From contig OU696583.1 of the NCBI GenBank assembly GCA_916048095.2, forward strand, positions 5,072,750 to 5,136,749: DNA of 64,000 nucleotides, in the 5' to 3' direction. Of the stretch, positions 20,680 to 31,446 are shown one piece after another; positions within the stretch are counted from its first letter, which is position 1; each line of letters starts with the position of its first letter. The notes under the pieces are model-generated. The model was not told the origin of the DNA. It saw only the letters and a program-made list of their open reading frames with translations, and made no database searches. This DNA is from Sacculina carcini (taxonomy: Eukaryota; Arthropoda; Thecostraca; Sacculinidae). The translations under genes and the position numbers were made by a program.

Positions 20680-21061
20680 TCAAGCTACACCCGGGTGACA
20701 GAGATCAGTGTGTATGTTAACAAGTGACGGCGTGTTGACGATTCCGCAGCATACGCGGCTAAGCGCGTCAGGTGCAACGTTAAGTTTACCCGGTCGATAG
20801 TTTATATGATAGCAGAAGTTGGCCAGCTCCATCCGCCATCCCTGATTTTTGTCATTCTTTAGAACGTCTTCGGTTATCAAGCATAAAGGCGACTGACCTC
20901 TCATCTGTGATGATGATAAATTTCTTGTTCGACAGAAAATGCCGCCATTTGCGTACAGCTTCGATCACGGCTGTAGCCTCTTTTTCCACGGCAGCGTACC
21001 GCCGTTCATTGCTGTCAAGCGTCCGCGACATGAAGGCAACTGGCCGGCCATTCTGATTCAA
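20680..21061 (-). pseudogene. gypsy RNase H
   Basis: Two minus-strand frames: RPVAFMSRTLDSNERRYAAV with EKEATAVIEAVRKW and the FIIITDERSVAFML strand, then a second frame with INYRPGKLNVAPDALSR. These are standard RNase H landmarks of gypsy Pol. A frameshift lies near 20870. Confidence 0.85.
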
Positions 21062-21190
21062 TGTTATTGTTATTGTATGTTAGTGCTTCTGACTTCATAG
21101 GAAACGTCTCCGTTGACAAAAGGGGCTGGACAATATCCGAAAACTTCGATATCCATTTGGCATAGTAAGAGAACATGCCCAGGACCCTTT

Positions 21191-22252
21191 TCAACTCCGC
21201 TTTATTGCATTCAGTTGAATGAGTGGCCGCAATCGTTCCTCATCTGGTTGAATTAACCCATTGCTAATTTCGTAGCCAATAATTTTGATACTTGAAGAAT
21301 AAATTATTGACTTTTTATGATTGAGAGTTAGCTGGCGGCGCTTGGCCGCCTCCATGAACTTGTTCACATTCCTGTTGTGTTCAATTTGGTCTTTACCGGC
21401 TATTTTTATGTTGTCTAGATAAACAAACGTGTTCTCCAATCCCTCTTCTTTGACAAATTTGTCTATTGCACGCTGAAAAACAGCAACACTATTAGTGACT
21501 CCAAATGGTAGGCGTGTAAACTGATACAGCCTTCCATTCGCTTCGAAGGCGGTGTATGGTTTGTCCGCTTCATTGATTGCGACTTGATGATACGCGCTTT
21601 TGAGGCCAAAGGTAGAAAACACTCTATAAGCGGTCATATTTATTATGATGTCATCAATTTTTGGCAAAGGATACGCAGCAGCAGAAGTATTTATATTAAT
21701 GGTATTTGAATAATCAACACACATTCTTGTTTTGTGGTTGAATCGTTTGGTCACCACCACTTGTGCCCTCCAGGGCGATGTGCTGGGCTCGATGATCTTG
21801 TTAGCGAGAAGGTCGTTATTTTGTCCTTCAATGAACTGTTTGTCTTGAGAACTGTATTGTCGCGATTTAGTGGCAATAGGTTTTGCACCAGGCTGCAGAT
21901 TGCTGAACAGCTGTGGCTCTGGGAGATTAGCAACAGCCACACTACACGTTTGACGTTGACCTTTTGGTTTGACATTCAGTGTAGGCTCTGGACCGCCAAA
22001 CTGGAACAATACAGCCTCATGTCGCTGTTGAAAATCGTGACCCAGAATAATGTCGCTGCACAAATAATCTAGTACCTCTAATCGGGTATTGTACTTCCTG
22101 CCATTGATCGCAAATTTCAAAAAGCAATGACATTTAATTATCACATCTTTAGCAGTTGAAGCCAAGGTGATTGTTCTTTGCGATGGGAACACCTTCAGGT
22201 CGAGAACTTCAACTAACTTCGAATCAATAAAACTCCGAGCTTGCTGAATCAA
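21191..22252 (-). pseudogene. gypsy protease and reverse transcriptase
   Basis: Open frame of 353 residues. The N-terminal part is the distal half of a retropepsin fold (LCSDIILGHDFQQRH). RT follows: ANKIIEPSTSPWRAQVVV, RMCVDYSNTIN, YPLPKIDDII, FSTFGLKSAYHQV, FTRLPFGVTNSVAVFQRAID and then FVYLDNIKIAG. The catalytic box should be YxDD; here it is YLDN, so the second metal-binding aspartate is lost, as one G-to-A change would do. The frame also ends early near 21190. Confidence 0.88.
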
Positions 22253-22400
22253 CGATCGCTGACACTCGATGCCTGTTCACTGTTACCGAAATAGTCGAAG
22301 CTGCGAGACCCGGAAAAGCGGACAGCGCACACAATGATCCCTGTGCGATAGCAGCAGCTACACTTACCTGTGGTTACGATCTTGACCGGCGAACTTTTGC

Positions 22401-23147
22401 CTAATGTCCTTTTTTGTGACAAGCTGTACATTCAGTGTTGCGAGCCGGGCATTTGGTTCTGCAGTGCATTGGACCTCCACAATACCAGCATTTCCTCAAC
22501 TGGGAAACGGCAGCGAGGCGAGGAACATCGTCACCTGGTTCACTGTTTACTGCAGTATCAATAGGAGCTTCTCCGCTGTCACCTGTAGCACTTTTAGCTG
22601 CAGCGACGAGGTGCTGTGACTCCACGTACGAATCTGCGTTTTGGCGAGCTATGTCCAGCGATCGGGCAATGTCAAAAACTTCATTCATCGTGAGCTCGCC
22701 ACGCTCTAGAAGTCGCTGACGTATTTCGCTCCATTGAAGGCCGTTGATGAACGCGTCTCGAACCAATTCCCTTTTGTACTCCTCGGCAGAAACGGCACAT
22801 AATTGGCAATCCTTGCTAAGTCTGAGTAAGTCTGAAAAGAAATCGTCAATGTTCGCGTGTGGTTGTTTGTGAGTGACCAGTAGATGACGAGCGAATACGG
22901 TATTTTTGTTCCTGATAAAGAGTTTCTCCAGCATTGATATGGCTTCATTATATGAAGTACAATCTGCGATATGCTCATACACATTCGAAGACACATATTT
23001 CACAAGGCATCTGAGTTTATTTGGTGCATTATCATCGCATTCCTCGAGAAAGTTGTCAAACGTCCGCTTCCAATATTTGAACTCCCTCTCAGCGTTTTCA
23101 GATGACGGGTCCACATTTAATTTGTCCGGACACAGCAATTTTTCCAT
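22401..23147 (-). CDS. gypsy Gag with CCHC zinc knuckles
   Basis: Open frame from MEKLLCPDKLNVDPSSENAE. It has capsid-like helices (EREFKYWKRTFDNFL, YNEAISMLEKLFI, FFSDLLRLSKDC) and a nucleocapsid with CWYCGGPMHCRTKC (C-x2-C-x4-H-x4-C) and the start of a second knuckle, CTACHKKGH. Gag precedes pol on the same strand with a frame change near 22400. Gag looks intact although pol is broken. Confidence 0.88.
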   Translation of the reverse strand: MEKLLCPDKLNVDPSSENAEREFKYWKRTFDNFLEECDDNAPNKLRCLVKYVSSNVYEHIADCTSYNEAISMLEKLFIRNKNTVFARHLLVTHKQPHANIDDFFSDLLRLSKDCQLCAVSAEEYKRELVRDAFINGLQWSEIRQRLLERGELTMNEVFDIARSLDIARQNADSYVESQHLVAAAKSATGDSGEAPIDTAVNSEPGDDVPRLAAVSQLRKCWYCGGPMHCRTKCPARNTECTACHKKGH

Positions 23148-23207
23148 AATGAGTGATTGAATGATTTATTTATGATCCATAAAATATTGTGGAAGAGCTT
23201 AATAATT

Positions 23208-23344
23208 TGTAGAAAGCATATACAACCGAAGCATGGGCTTTATTAAGCTCTTGCCACGACATAAACACACTATACTCCACAATGGAATCAAGTGCGCAAA
23301 AAACGACAATACAACAACACAAGATGTAAATGAAATATACAACA
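23208..23344 (-). repeat. 5' LTR (137 bp) of the nested gypsy element
   Basis: Aligns with 19400-19539, with the same TGTAGAAAG start and ACA end on the + strand. Divergence between the two LTRs (roughly 15 differences by eye, including small indels) suggests an old insertion. Confidence 0.92.
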
Positions 23345-24382
23345 CATACTATATGTGGCTTTGCTGCATTCAAGTAATCTTCAAGCTCATTTTTGATGAC
23401 AAAAGCCCATCGATGTTCGTGTACATAATCTTCAATCCCAAGTCTCTTTCTAAACTTACGACGATGTCTGTAGAGCTACTTATCTCAGCGTCGGTTTGAA
23501 CCACTTTCTCAATTTTCCGTTCAACACCCTCCAGTATAAAGTCTCCTTCTCACCTGGTATTTCTCACCTGGTGGGCTTCCTGGACCCCGACTGCGAGATC
23601 GGTTCTCTGTACGAGGACCAAAGAAGCCGCACACTGCTGATGCGCCAACTCTAGATAGCAGAATGAACTGGGAGAGACAGCCATAAGAATGAGTTGGAAT
23701 CTCCTTATCACTCTCAGAACGCTGACTGTTCTTTTCCTGTGTCTCCTTGTACAATTCTTTCAGTTTCTTCTTTTCCTCCTCATTGAGATCCGCCCTGACC
23801 CAAACATTCTTGAATTTCCTTATTTCTGCCAACTTTCCTGTTTTCTCCAAAACATTACCAGCTGATATTTGGCTTCTGAATTTTACTTTCAGGGGCATCT
23901 TTCCCCCTTCTCGTACCTTCCAAGCCTGAACACTTCCTGAATTGCATCTACTGCATTTTCGTCGATAGCTTTCAAAATGGCATCCACTGCTTTTCTTTCT
24001 CTTTCCTCCCTTTCCCTTCTATTAGGCTGCTCTAGATCCTCCACTCCAAATATCATGACGCATTGCTTCTTCTCTACAATGTCGTGCACTACATTCTCTT
24101 TCGGTTTTAATACCTGAACCACCTCCTGTTTCAGCTTGGAATCCCGCTGTTTTTCCTGCCGCTTAATAATCTCGTTGAAGTCGTCTATGACCTCTACTTG
24201 CTCCTTCGCCCATACCTGTTGATTCTTCTTTATCGTGTCCAAATTCTCATCTTGTCTTTTTGATACTTCTTTTCTCGCTCTCAGTCTCTCCTTCAGTTTC
24301 TCATTCTCGTGCTGAACAATCTGCATTCGTTCTACCAGCTTTTTTCTCATCCTTCGCTTTTTCATTTGTTTCGTTCAACAAT
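23345..24382 (-). pseudogene. LINE ORF1 (coiled coil / RRM-like) and first codons of ORF2
   Basis: On the minus strand from 24365: a highly charged coiled coil (MKKRRMRKKLVERMQIVQHE, then many E/K/R/Q), an RRM-like strand KKQCVMIFGV, and a distal domain with FRLGRY, then (next frame from 23898) PLKVKFRSQISAGNVLEKTG and KNVWVRADLNEEEKKKLKEL. This is the coiled-coil plus RRM plus C-terminal-domain plan of L1-like ORF1 proteins that chaperone LINE RNA. Just downstream, at about 23480-23345, the ORF2 endonuclease starts (KIMYTNIDGLLS) before the gypsy insertion. One frameshift between the two ORF1 pieces. Confidence 0.82.
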
Positions 24383-25671
24383 TGTAGAAGCAAACACAAA
24401 ACTCAGATATATTCAGACAGGCGCGCGTGGGCATTGCCGCACCAGGCGCGCCCACAAGACGTCACAACACGACAACACTTCCAACACGACTCGGACACGC
24501 ACACGCGCACAGGCATCACACCCACCGCAAAAACCAATCAGCGTGAGCCGGTCACTCGCTCGTCGCCGCGGGGCATGAACACTTCACAGCGTGACACTCA
24601 TACACACATACAAACACACACCTATACACACGGCCAGGCACACTAACACGCTCGCACAATCACAAACACACACACACTCTCTTTATCGCACCGTACAAAA
24701 TGACACAACACCTCCACCTGTTTTTAAACAAACGTAAACGAACTAAACATCAGACAATAAGCACGCAAAAAACCTAACCCGACGACGGCCTCCATCATAC
24801 GCACACACAGTGGCTGCGGCGAAGCACAGCACGACAGACCCCAGCGTTAACCACACCCGGCCCGTGCTCTTCAGTGATCCGCCGCAGCCTGCCGTCATAT
24901 TCATCATCGGATGCTGTGACAGGGCACAACACCTCGACCCCAGCATCCAACATGCTCCCGTCGACACCGGAGCACTTCAGCACCCTGCCGCAGACAGCCA
25001 TGAAGTCGCCCTTCACTCAGGCCCGCCGTCGTCTTCAGTCGTTTTTTCTTCCGGCTTCAGCAGCTCCTTTCTCTCACCAGCCCTCCAGCACCAGCAGCAT
25101 CCACCAGCAAGCTTCCAGCTGCCCGGCGACGAGTCCAGCACCAGTGCAGGCGGGACCACGAGCACCCTTCGGCCACAGCTCCCTCCTGCCGGCACCATGC
25201 TTCACTGCCGTCCCCCAGCACACCAACCTGACACGCCTCAGAGCACCTTCACCACGTCTTCCAGGCCGCTTTTGATACTGGAGGACACTGTCTCCGCTGC
25301 TGAAGCCGGGTCGCAGGCAACAATATTTCCGAAACAAAAGGCCGAAATAGCTTGTAGAACCAAACAAAAAAACTAAGATATATTCAGATAGGCGCGTGTG
25401 GGCATCGCCGCCCCACGCTCGCCCACAGGACGTCACAACACTACAACACTTCCATCACGACTCGGACATACACACACGCACAGGCATTACACCCACCGCA
25501 ACAACCAATCAGCGGCGAGCCGGTTACTCGCTCGCCGCTGCGGGGCATAAACACTTAACAGCGTGACACTCATACACACATACAAACACACACCTATACA
25601 CACAGCCAGGCACACTAACAGGCTCACTCACACACAAATACACTCTTTCTCGCACCGTTCACAATGACACA
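24383..25671 (-). mobile_element. non-autonomous LTR retroelement (1.3 kb)
   Basis: Two direct repeats, 24383-24707 (325 bp) and 25353-25671 (319 bp), both running from TGTAGAA to AATGACACA on the + strand and alike over their whole length. They flank 645 bp with no recognisable protein. A perfect 5-bp duplication, ACAAT, is at 24378-24382 and 25672-25676. A purine-rich AGGTGGAGGTG (minus strand) beside the left LTR looks like a polypurine tract, giving minus orientation. No TGG-type primer-binding site is evident. The LTRs are rich in CACACA. It sits just upstream of, or at the start of, the LINE ORF1. Confidence 0.85.
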
Positions 25672-26441
25672 ACAATGACACTATCCCGCTCATGCTGCCA
25701 CTCCAACATCCTTCAAATCTCTTTCAATCATTCCTATCTTTTTTAATTTTCTATCACTTCCTTTTCCACGTCGGAGTTGCTCATCCCTCTAGTTTCTCTT
25801 AACTTGTCTGTGCTCACGTCTGACTTTATTTTGTACCCCGACCTATCATGCCTACTCAACTCCCTAGAGACAAGACATCGCGGCCCGACTCATCCTGATT
25901 TCACAACCGATGGAGTTAACCTGCAGACTGACGCACAGAAGTGTTTGGAGGCCTATGCCTCCGTCCACGCGATTCACGCACACACAATAGTACACACTTG
26001 CACACGATTCACAGCGCGGAATTTTACTAGGTCACAGTAACACGCCCGCAATCCATCAGTGACAACTGAGAACTGCGCGTGTGTGTGTGTTTGTGTATGT
26101 GTGTGCGCTCGTTTATGCGTATGTGCGTTTCTGCGTGCGTGCGTATGTGTGTGTAATCGTTTTTGTCACCACATGATTGTTTGCATCGCATTTGCATTGC
26201 GTCATTCCTTTTTCACGGTATATTTTAGACAGTTCTGGACGACTGTTGTCAGTTTTGTCTGCATTCCTTCACGAATTCATTAGTATAACGGTTTTAATCT
26301 ATCAATAATCCATTTGGTCAATTTTGAATTCCAATTCACATTTCAAATTTTCAAATCTTCAAATTTACCTTTAATTCAAATTTTCTAAGTTTTCTACGTT
26401 TAACACTTCTACACTCGGATGTGTGCTTGATGCTTTTGAAG
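25672..26441. other. LINE 5' remnant and intron
   Basis: 25672 to about 25870 is probably the upstream part of the host LINE interrupted by the LTR element (short minus-strand frames rich in K/E, none intact). 26076-26160 is a GTGTGT-rich patch. 26290-26430 is AT-rich with no feature before the exon acceptor. Confidence 0.4.
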
Positions 26442-26632
26442 ATCGCTGGACGTGTTATCGGAGCCGGTAATGGAGACGCTGGCCGACTACTACCGTCGTC
26501 TCAATCCGGCCGTATCCAGTCGCCACATCGTGCCGTACAGCGGTTCTCCGTCGGCAGCGTTAATACACCGCGTACACGAACACTACCCGGTGTGTTGGGA
26601 TGAACTAGGTTCGGCACAACCTCTTTCGTCGG
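26442..26632 (+). CDS. IBTK: IBTK exon downstream of the BTB domain
   Basis: Begins in phase to give R-SLDVLSEPVMETLADYYRRL, then NPAVSSRHIVPYSGSP and HEHYPVCWDELG. It follows the IBTK order (RSLDVLSDGVLKDLSEFYRKM, then RRVITPY). The donor GTATATGC after TCGTCGG leaves phase 1 and joins in frame to 26793. An earlier GT at 26609 is possible, but its phase and context fit less well. Confidence 0.88.
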
Positions 26633-26792
26633 GTATATGCGCCACACGCACATATACGCACACGCACACACATACAAACTATCACAGGACATACTTTCAT
26701 TGTTTTGTCAATATTTCATTTCATATATTGTATATATATGTGCCTGTATTGTGTGTCTGTATGGCTCACCGCATTGAGTGGCTGTCTGGCAG

Positions 26793-27468
26793 GAAGCAGC
26801 GGTGGTCGTCGTCTTGGACGTCGCCGCACTACATCGCGACGCAGCGAGTCCATCTGTGACGGCACATCGTCCGACGCGAACGCGTTTGAAGGCAGAGAGG
26901 GCATTGTGCCGCAAACGTCCAGGTTCCAAACTGCTGCCGATGACGTCACAGGTGTGACGTCGTCAGCAGCAGCTGATCTCACGCCGGCGCATCAATGTGA
27001 GCAGTTTTGTGTGGTGACGCGTCGCCGGTCGCAGCAGAAAGCACGCGCTGATCACGTTGCCCGCTCTGTTACGTGCTGTCCAACCGCCGAGACAAGTTGC
27101 TCATCAGACCAGCAAAGCAAAAGTAGCTGCGGCGACCGCGGCGTGGGGACAGGTCGCTACATACCCGGCTTGAGTGTGTCGCCTCGTGTGCGGTGTAGCG
27201 ACGGTATCAGTATCGCTGCTTCCCCATCGATTGTAGAGACGCGTGTATCTCAGCTGTCTCCGCCGCCGCCGCTTGTGCCTCAGCTGTTGGATGTGAGTGC
27301 GTGTGGCGCCACAGTGTCGTCAGAAACACGGCGAATTGGCAGCGCTGCAAACGCCGAAGATTTCCCGGCGCTGTCCTCCGCATCCGTCGAAGACAGCAGC
27401 AATAACAACAATAAAAATACGGGCGCGAAAAATAGCAACATTTGTATCGACAAAAAGCGTCATTCACG
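26793..27468 (+). CDS. IBTK: IBTK exon: low-complexity C-terminal region
   Basis: Encodes about 225 residues, starting with a basic patch (GGRRLGRRRTTSRRSES), then Ser/Thr-rich text poor in predicted structure, a Pro run (SPPPPLVPQ), a conserved-looking AEDFPALSSAS motif, and an Asn-rich end (NNNNKN). IBTK has a comparable long disordered segment with a KKPRKRSDSS-like start. The phases (in 1, out 2) fit both neighbours. Both splice sites are canonical (GGCAG acceptor, CACG/GTGGGC donor). Confidence 0.8.
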
Positions 27469-27838
27469 GTGGGCAGGACTTCTACATTTATACACGCACA
27501 GACTAACGTTTACACTTCATATCCTAAAATGATGTTTAAGTATTTGTCTATGTGTCTTCTTTAATAAGGCGGAAATTAAAATGAAATATGCTGTAAAATC
27601 TTGTTTATTGGCTGGTTGGCATTCGACAGACTTGGTTTGAACAATGTGTTAGAACAGTAAATATTGTGTGTGAAAACTGTTCATGACTTTTTCTATCGTT
27701 CTTGGGTGTGCACATGGCAGCTTTTCAACGAAACTTTCTGATTGTTCATGTTCATATATCTTGCGTGATTGTATTTTTATACAGTGTTTGTCAGTGTTAA
27801 CATGCTTCCAATATGTTTATGGTGATTTCTGTTACCAG

Positions 27839-28002
27839 TGCATCAAAGAAATCTGGACGAAGAGGTCGAACCCTGCCGTTGGCTGAGTGTGTGACGTCAG
27901 ATTGCGACGTCACGCTTTCGTGCCCAATCTCCTCACGGACTGCTTCTATGACGTCACACAATGCATCCGCCTGGAACCAAACTGTTCCTCCCGCAGACTC
28001 AG
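27839..28002 (+). CDS. IBTK: IBTK exon: short C-terminal linker
   Basis: Acceptor GTTACCAG, then translation ASKKSGRRGRTLPLAE to NASAWNQTVPPADS, ending at donor CAG/GTATTC with phase 1. The basic SKK-GRRGR patch and the NA-W motif correspond loosely to the SQKQRK and VNAWAS parts of IBTK. Support comes mostly from phase, position and open frame. Confidence 0.65.
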
Positions 28003-28095
28003 GTATTCTGTATTGTATTGTCACTTGTAGGCTGCGAATGTTTTAGTATCATAATGTGTATATTTTCAGGCTGGCCCTCGGTATAATTCACGTTG

Positions 28096-28099
<4 letters not shown>

Positions 28100-28177
<78 letters not shown>
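28100..28177. repeat. (TA)n microsatellite
   Basis: Uninterrupted TA run of about 39 units. It is followed within 40 bp by CTAGCATTAAAACCCGCCC, the start of the dispersed repeat described at 45290-48010. Confidence 0.95.
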
Positions 28178-28181
<4 letters not shown>

Positions 28182-28753
28182 AATATATTTATAACTCAAC
28201 ATCACCATCTAGCATTAAAACCCGCCCTTTGTGCAGAACAATAAATAAAGTAAAATGAATATTGAATTAATAAAAAATGATTAGAGATTAAAAAAGAAAA
28301 AGTAAACCCATAAAAAGTCTTGACGGTTAAGACTTAACCAATAGAAAAGTCTAAATATGGATGTTTTTATTTTAGATGTGGTAAACTATTTTCCCTCGAA
28401 CAGCCTCGTATTTAAACCCGCCCTTCGTGCGTGTATAAATAGAATATAATGAATCAAAAAGCAAAAAGCTTATCCAATAGAAAAAATATATTTGCAAATT
28501 CTTGTTTTAATTATTGACGAAGTTTTTTCCCTCAACACTGCTCAAATTCACACTCGTGTGTAGTAATTCAGAAGTGTAACACTATCAAAACAATGAAACT
28601 TTCTGTCATCTCTATAATTCTATATTAATGCTTCCTCTAAAACAGCATATGCATATAGTTGGCATTGCATGATATTACAACCCATATCCTTATGCAACTT
28701 AAGCGTATGCAACTTGAAATTAAACCAATTAAATTACACAGTAAAATTCAGTA
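28178..28753. repeat. dispersed AT-rich repeat with CCCGCCC motif
   Basis: Contains two instances (28218, 28424) of the AAACCCGCCCGTCGTGCGG-like motif and the associated ACCAATAGAAAAGTCTAAAT string found in the tandem zone near 47 kb. Otherwise no gene. Confidence 0.6.
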
Positions 28754-28759
28754 GTTAAC

Positions 28760-31440
28760 TGTAGTGTGATGCTGCCCCGCCCAGAGGGCGCGGGCGCGGC
28801 TAGCGTGGATGACGCTACCCGCTACGAGTCAGTGTATGATAAAGCGTGGTTACAAGCGGACACGTACAATAGGGTAACATGTTCCGCTCACATCCTCCCC
28901 CGGCGGCGGCGCGGGTCCGCTGCTGCTGCTGGTCTCTCGCGGCGGTTGCGGCGGCGACAGCTGTGGGCAAGGCAGGCACATGGCCTCTGGCCGCGCTGCG
29001 CTGACGAATGGTGGCGGCGTCACTTTGAACCGGAAAAAGTTTGTCTTTGCGGCCACTGCCGCCAATTTCTGTGGCTTCCACATCACGTCCTCCGGATTTA
29101 CCATCGACGAGAAGAAAATTCGGGCCCTGGCTGACTTCCCTACACCGACGGACCTGACCTCACTGCGGTCGTTCTTGGGCTTGGCGAATCAGTTTGGCGA
29201 CTTCTCTGACGCCATCGCTTCTGCTGCCGAGCCCCTGCGTCAGCTGCTCCGTAAAGGCGTCGAGTGGCAGTGGTCGTCACAACACGACGCTGCTTTCACG
29301 GCCGTAAAACGCGCGTTGGCCAGCCCGCCCGTGCTTGGCCACTTCGACCCGACAAGGCCCACCATGTTGGAGACGGACGCGGCAAGACAGAAAGGCCTCG
29401 GGGTTGTGCTCCGCCAGCGGGACGACCATGGCCGCTGGCAGCTCATCCAGTGTGGGTCGCGATTCGTCTCCGACACGGAGAGCCGTTATGCCGTCTGCGA
29501 GCTGGAGATGTTGGCCGTGGTGTGGGCCTGCCAGAAATGCCACCAATATCTGGCTGGCCTGCCCACCTTCAATGTGGTCACCGACCACAAGCCGCTGGTG
29601 CCCATCCTGAACGAAAAGGCGCTCGGAGACATCTGCAATCCTCGTCTGCAGCGCATGCGTCAGCGTCTACTGCACCTGACCTTTGTCGCCAGCTGGAGGC
29701 CAGGAGCACAGCACAACATCGCCGACGCCCTGTCACGCGCACCCTCCCAGCCGGCCGGTGCTGACGCGGACGTGGACGACTCTTCGTCTGGATTTTTCAT
29801 ACAGACGCTAGACGCCTTCTCAGATGAGGACGATGAAGGCCGCCGCACATCGCCAGTCGACACCACTCTGGAGGCGGTGCGAGCTGCGTCTCTCGCGGAC
29901 GACGAGTGCCGTCAGCTGATGCCGTACGTGCTAGACGGCTTTCCTCAGCATAAGCATCTCCTACCGTCCAGCCTTTACCAGTACTGGGGTGTGCGCGACC
30001 AGCTCACTGCGGACCATGGCCTGATTTTGGTCGGCTGCCGTCTGCTTGTGCCCAAGCGCCTGCGAAAAGATACCCTCCGCCGCCTCCACGAAAGCCATCA
30101 GGGGCAGGTCAGGACGGTTCAACGCGCCCACCAGACTGTATTCTGGCCTGGCCTTAATAACGACATCGCCATGGCCGTTTCGTCATGCCAAGAGTGTCTC
30201 GAATACAAGGACTCTCAGCAGAAAGAGCCATACATGACGGAACCGCGCCCGACACGGCCCTTCGAATCGGTGTCGGCAGATTTCTTCTACCATGCGGGGA
30301 AAACGTTCCTCGTATACGCCGACCGATTCTCCAACTGGCCGCTGGTGTTTGAATGTGGCCTTGACGCGTCTGCTCATCAGCTGGTGAAGCTGTTTCGGCG
30401 CGTGTTTGTCGCCACGGGCGTACCGTCCATATTGTCGTCGGACGGCGGCCCGCAGTTCACTGCGCGTCTCACTGCCGAGTTCCTGCGACATTGGCGTGTC
30501 CGTCACCGACTCTCCAGTCCACGCTTCCCGTCCTCTAATGGGCACGCCGAGTCCGCTGTCAAGCGGGTGAAGCGACTCATCCAGAAGTCGGCCACGACGG
30601 GGACCTCAACACGGACGCGTTCGTTGCCGGCCTGCTGGAGATGTGTAACGCGCCTGGTGCCGACGGCCGCTCGCCCGCGCAGCTGCTGTACGGTCGCCCC
30701 GTGTCGTCTGCCGTCCCCGCGCATCCTCGCGCGTTCCTGCCTGAATGGCAGCCGTCCACCGCTGAGTGTGATCTCCGAGCAGCGGCCGCGCACGACAGGC
30801 AGATCACCAACTACAATCGGTCAGCCAGACCACTGCCGCCGTTATCGCCCGGCACTACAGTGGCTCTCCAGGACCCGACGACAGGCCGCTGGGACCGGAC
30901 TGGCGTGGTCGCTGTCACTGGTCGTCGCCGCCAGTACGCGGTACGCTTACCGCATGGCGGTCTCTACTGGCGTAACCGCCGCCACCTGCGGCCAGCAGTC
31001 AGCGCACCCGCCTCCGAAGTGACGCCGCCACCATTCGTCAGCGCAGCGCGGCCAGAGGCCATGTGCCTGCCTTGCCCACAGCTGTCGCCGCCGCAACCGC
31101 CGCGAGAGACCAGCAGCAGCAGCGGACCCGCGCCGCCGCCGGGGGAGGATGTGAGCGGAACATCAGAGGCTCCACATACACCAAACCCTCGCCGAAGCGA
31201 CCGAACCCGCAGACCGCCGCCGCACCTGAGCGACTACGTCTGCAGGACCAGCAGCGCCCCCCTTCCGCCGCTTGGAGGGGAGATGTAGTGTGATGCTGCC
31301 CCGCCCAGAGGGCGCGGGCGCGGCTAGCGTGGATGACGCTACCCGCTACGAGTCAGTGTGTGTCCAGCAGTGGTTGTGTGCAGGTCGTGACGTTGTTACC
31401 CTATTGTACGTGTCGGCTTGTAACCACGCTTTATCATACA
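28760..31440 (+). mobile_element. GC-rich Ty3/gypsy element with self-inverted 5' end
   Basis: Bounded by a perfect 6-bp duplication, GTTAAC (28754-28759 and 31441-31446). The right LTR is 31286-31440, from TGTAGTGTGATG to TTATCATACA. The left end has only the first 76 bp of that LTR. From about 28834 to 29025 it is then the reverse complement of the element's own right end: first the last 45 bp of the LTR (31397-31440), then 31017-31162, skipping the part between. After that, pol begins abruptly inside RT. Gag, protease and most of RT are absent. High GC in the interior contrasts with the AT-rich surroundings. Confidence 0.88.
29017..31022 (+). pseudogene. Ty3/gypsy Pol: RT end, RNase H, integrase
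   Basis: A frame open to 31022. It starts at the RT thumb (LNRKKFVFAA, FCGFHITSSGFTIDEKKI, LRSFLGLANQFG), then RNase H (WQWSSQHDAAFTAVKRAL, MLETDAARQKGLGVVL, VTDHKPLVPIL, RPGAQHNIADALSR). The integrase HHCC zinc module follows (LHESHQGQ with CQECLEY) and then the core (SVSADFFYHAG, then SSDGGPQFTA, then NGHAESAVKRVKRLI with the catalytic Glu). After about 30590 a frameshift turns the end into Arg/Pro-rich nonsense; the true C-terminus (GTTVALQDPTTGRWDRTGVV) continues in another frame to about 31288. All core catalytic residues are present in the open part. Confidence 0.88.
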
Positions 31441-31446
31441 GTTAAC

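Larger units (their letters stand above)
19400..23344 (-). mobile_element. complete Ty3/gypsy LTR retrotransposon nested in a LINE
   Basis: A 3.9-kb element with matching terminal repeats and a perfect 5-bp target duplication, CATAC (19395-19399 and 23345-23349). Gene order on the minus strand is gag, protease, RT, RNase H, integrase, the Ty3/gypsy order. It splits the endonuclease of the host LINE: at the empty site the LINE text reads VCITETK across the break, a classical LINE endonuclease motif. A purine-rich tract (AAGGGGTGGA on the minus strand) lies just before the 3' LTR. I see no standard TGG-starting primer-binding site next to the 5' LTR. Frameshifts in pol show it is dead. Confidence 0.93.

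Noticed and set aside
24810-25376. 188-residue open frame in the small LTR element
   Set aside because: Pro/Ser/His-rich without motif, overlaps the right LTR start and is not in the element's inferred orientation; treated as non-coding interior.
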